From contig NC_067203.1 of NCBI RefSeq assembly GCF_026262505.1, positions 5,642,001 to 5,706,000 of the forward strand: a stretch of DNA of 64,000 bases, in the 5' to 3' direction. The position numbers were made by a program, and so were the translations under genes. Under the pieces are notes generated by a model. The model made no database searches. It was not told the origin of the DNA and saw only the letters and a list, made by a program, of their open reading frames with translations. The DNA is from Trichomonas vaginalis G3. Lineage: Eukaryota > Parabasalia > Trichomonadida > Trichomonadidae. Each line of letters starts with the position of its first letter. Positions within the stretch are counted from its first letter, which is position 1. Shown here one piece after another: positions 63,041 to 64,000 of this stretch.

Positions 63041-63370
63041 TGTTTTGTATAAAAAGCACCCCGCGGAATTCCGCGGGGTGGTATATTCTTCACGAAATGC
63101 TTGTTTTGTCAAGACTTTCATCGTCAATGTTTTGTATAAAAAAGCAACCGCCGGAATTCCGGCGGTTGGTATATTCTTCACGAAATGCTTGTTTTGTCAA
63201 GACTTTCATCATCAATGTTTTGTATAAAAAGCAACCCGCGGAAAACAGCGGGTTGGTATATTCTTCACGAAATGCTTGTTTGTCAAGACTTTCATCGTAA
63301 ATGTTTTGTATAAAAAAGCAACCGCCGGAATTCCGCGGGGTGGTATATTCTTCACGAAATGCTTGTTTTG
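63041..63370 (+). repeat. four tandem GAATTC-type hairpin modules
   Basis: Modules at 63041-63109, 63129-63197, 63216-63282 and 63302-63370. The flanks TTTTGTATAAAAA and GGTATATTCTTCACGAAATG are constant, while the stems differ: CACCCCGCGGAATTCCGCGG, CAACCGCCGGAATTCCGGCG, CAACCCGCGGAAAACAGCGG, CAACCGCCGGAATTCCGCGG. Three keep good pairing; the last is mixed. They are separated by TCAAGACTTTCATCGT, a word of the palindromic element's repeat field. Confidence 0.9.
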
Positions 63371-63435
63371 AGGTCGAGTCACTTTGGCTCCACCGTAGAA
63401 AACACACAAAGCTCATTTTACTCAGCAAAAATATA

Positions 63436-63495
63436 TTTTAGGTGAAGTGGTGAGATCTCACCTGTTTTCTCACCTCTTTTCTCACCTCTTGAATT
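63436..63495 (+). repeat. AGATCT-centred hairpin, Polinton copy 2
   Basis: TTTTAGGTGAAGTGGTGAGA, then TCTCACCTGTTTTCTCACCT and a further CTCACCTC repeat, directly before the next gene's leader. Confidence 0.8.
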
Positions 63496-63570
63496 TTCAT
63501 GAATTTTCCCGAAATAAAATAAAAAGTTAGTTTTTTAAAAAAAAATATTTTTTATTTTTATTGTAAGAAC

Positions 63571-64000
63571 ATGTTAGCAACAACTTCACCAAACTCGTTA
63601 GTCATGAACCCAACATCTATGTTAGTAGAGATGAAAAGCTTCATTCCTTCTTCATATACTTTCGAAACAGAAATCCAGAAGATAAAGCAAGAACTTCTCC
63701 AAGGAGATTTAGACTGTAGTGCAAAAGATGAAACAAATGAAGAATATCTTTATGAAATGCAGGATATTATTGACCATCTACCTAAACTTCCTGAAATACA
63801 ACAACAAAAGCTTACTATTCCTGAATTCGATGAAATAGAAGTCAAAGCAACTGACTCAGTAGAAACCAAGAAGTTCATACGTAAGGTAAACTATGAGTTT
63901 CTTGGATTTCATTGCAACCACAAAGTCATGGACAAAGATTGCGATATGTTATATAAGAACATCTCTGACATATACAAATCTGAAGAATTTAAGACCTACG
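63571..64000 (+). CDS. Polinton protein, N-terminal 143 residues, runs off the window
   Basis: ATG at 63571 after the leader shared with the KilA-N gene; open to the right edge. MLATTSPNSLVMNPTSMLVE then acidic and helical segments (YEMQDIIDHLPKLPEIQQQK). Too little to assign a family; possibly a large structural or replication protein. Confidence 0.55.
   Translation, partial: MLATTSPNSLVMNPTSMLVEMKSFIPSSYTFETEIQKIKQELLQGDLDCSAKDETNEEYLYEMQDIIDHLPKLPEIQQQKLTIPEFDEIEVKATDSVETKKFIRKVNYEFLGFHCNHKVMDKDCDMLYKNISDIYKSEEFKTY

Larger units (their letters stand above)
52690..64000. mobile_element. Polinton (Maverick), partial, runs off the right edge
   Basis: The gene set is typical of the family: retrovirus-type integrase, protein-primed DNA polymerase B, small virion-like proteins and an accessory methyltransferase, with genes in both directions at very short spacing. 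The left limit is set at the first shared repeat (about 52690) and is approximate; the terminal inverted repeat is not recognised. The right end is outside. It is a fossil, broken in roughly four to six places within the window, while several genes remain whole. Low decay suggests a fairly recent insertion. Confidence 0.85.

Overview
The window looks like nuclear DNA of a trichomonad (Parabasalia), most likely Tritrichomonas or Trichomonas. I infer this from the mix of families: a BspA-type leucine-rich-repeat surface protein, a DUF3447-type ankyrin protein, a long multi-membrane-span PAS/cyclase-like receptor, a BEACH-domain protein, a Polinton (Maverick), very AT-rich DNA and no visible introns. 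The species cannot be fixed from the window alone.

Layout. 1-13,088 is host DNA: a BspA-like gene running off the left edge, a small coiled-coil protein, a 1,492-residue membrane protein with a PAS domain and a degenerate cyclase-like end, and a 1,809-residue low-complexity protein built on a tyrosine/serine/glutamate repeat. 14,062-30,641 is a 16.6-kb giant palindrome with a 6-bp target-site duplication and AG...CT ends. Each arm carries an SF3 primase-helicase, a 78-residue protein, a 144-residue protein, KilA-N remnants and kilobases of iteron-like repeats. 31,199-33,735 is a 2.5-kb non-coding element with inverted ends that consists largely of about a dozen long hairpins. 33.8-36.9 kb is AT-rich DNA with foldback repeats. 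36.9-42.3 kb holds broken host genes: ankyrin units interleaved with a 37-bp minisatellite, a broken membrane-anchored family-11 polysaccharide lyase and ankyrin scraps. 42,388-48,726 is an intact BEACH gene. 48.7-52.6 kb is gene-poor, with hairpins and tandem repeats. About 52.7 kb to the right edge is a Polinton, treated here as a fossil: adenine methyltransferase, small virion-like proteins, a phage-like fibre, integrase, protein-primed DNA polymerase B and a KilA-N gene.

How the parts relate. The giant palindrome and the Polinton share at least three non-coding hairpin modules: an AGATCT-centred hairpin whose arms co-vary, a GAATTC-centred hairpin found inside KilA-N reading frames, and a TGTCAC/GTGACA module. 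They also share KilA-N genes and, more tentatively, a small coiled-coil protein. The palindrome has a replication helicase but no visible polymerase, integrase or capsid gene. I infer that it is a satellite or non-autonomous relative of the Polinton family, preserved as a head-to-head duplication. The hairpin-array element at 31.2-33.7 kb is the other structure I cannot match to a known family.
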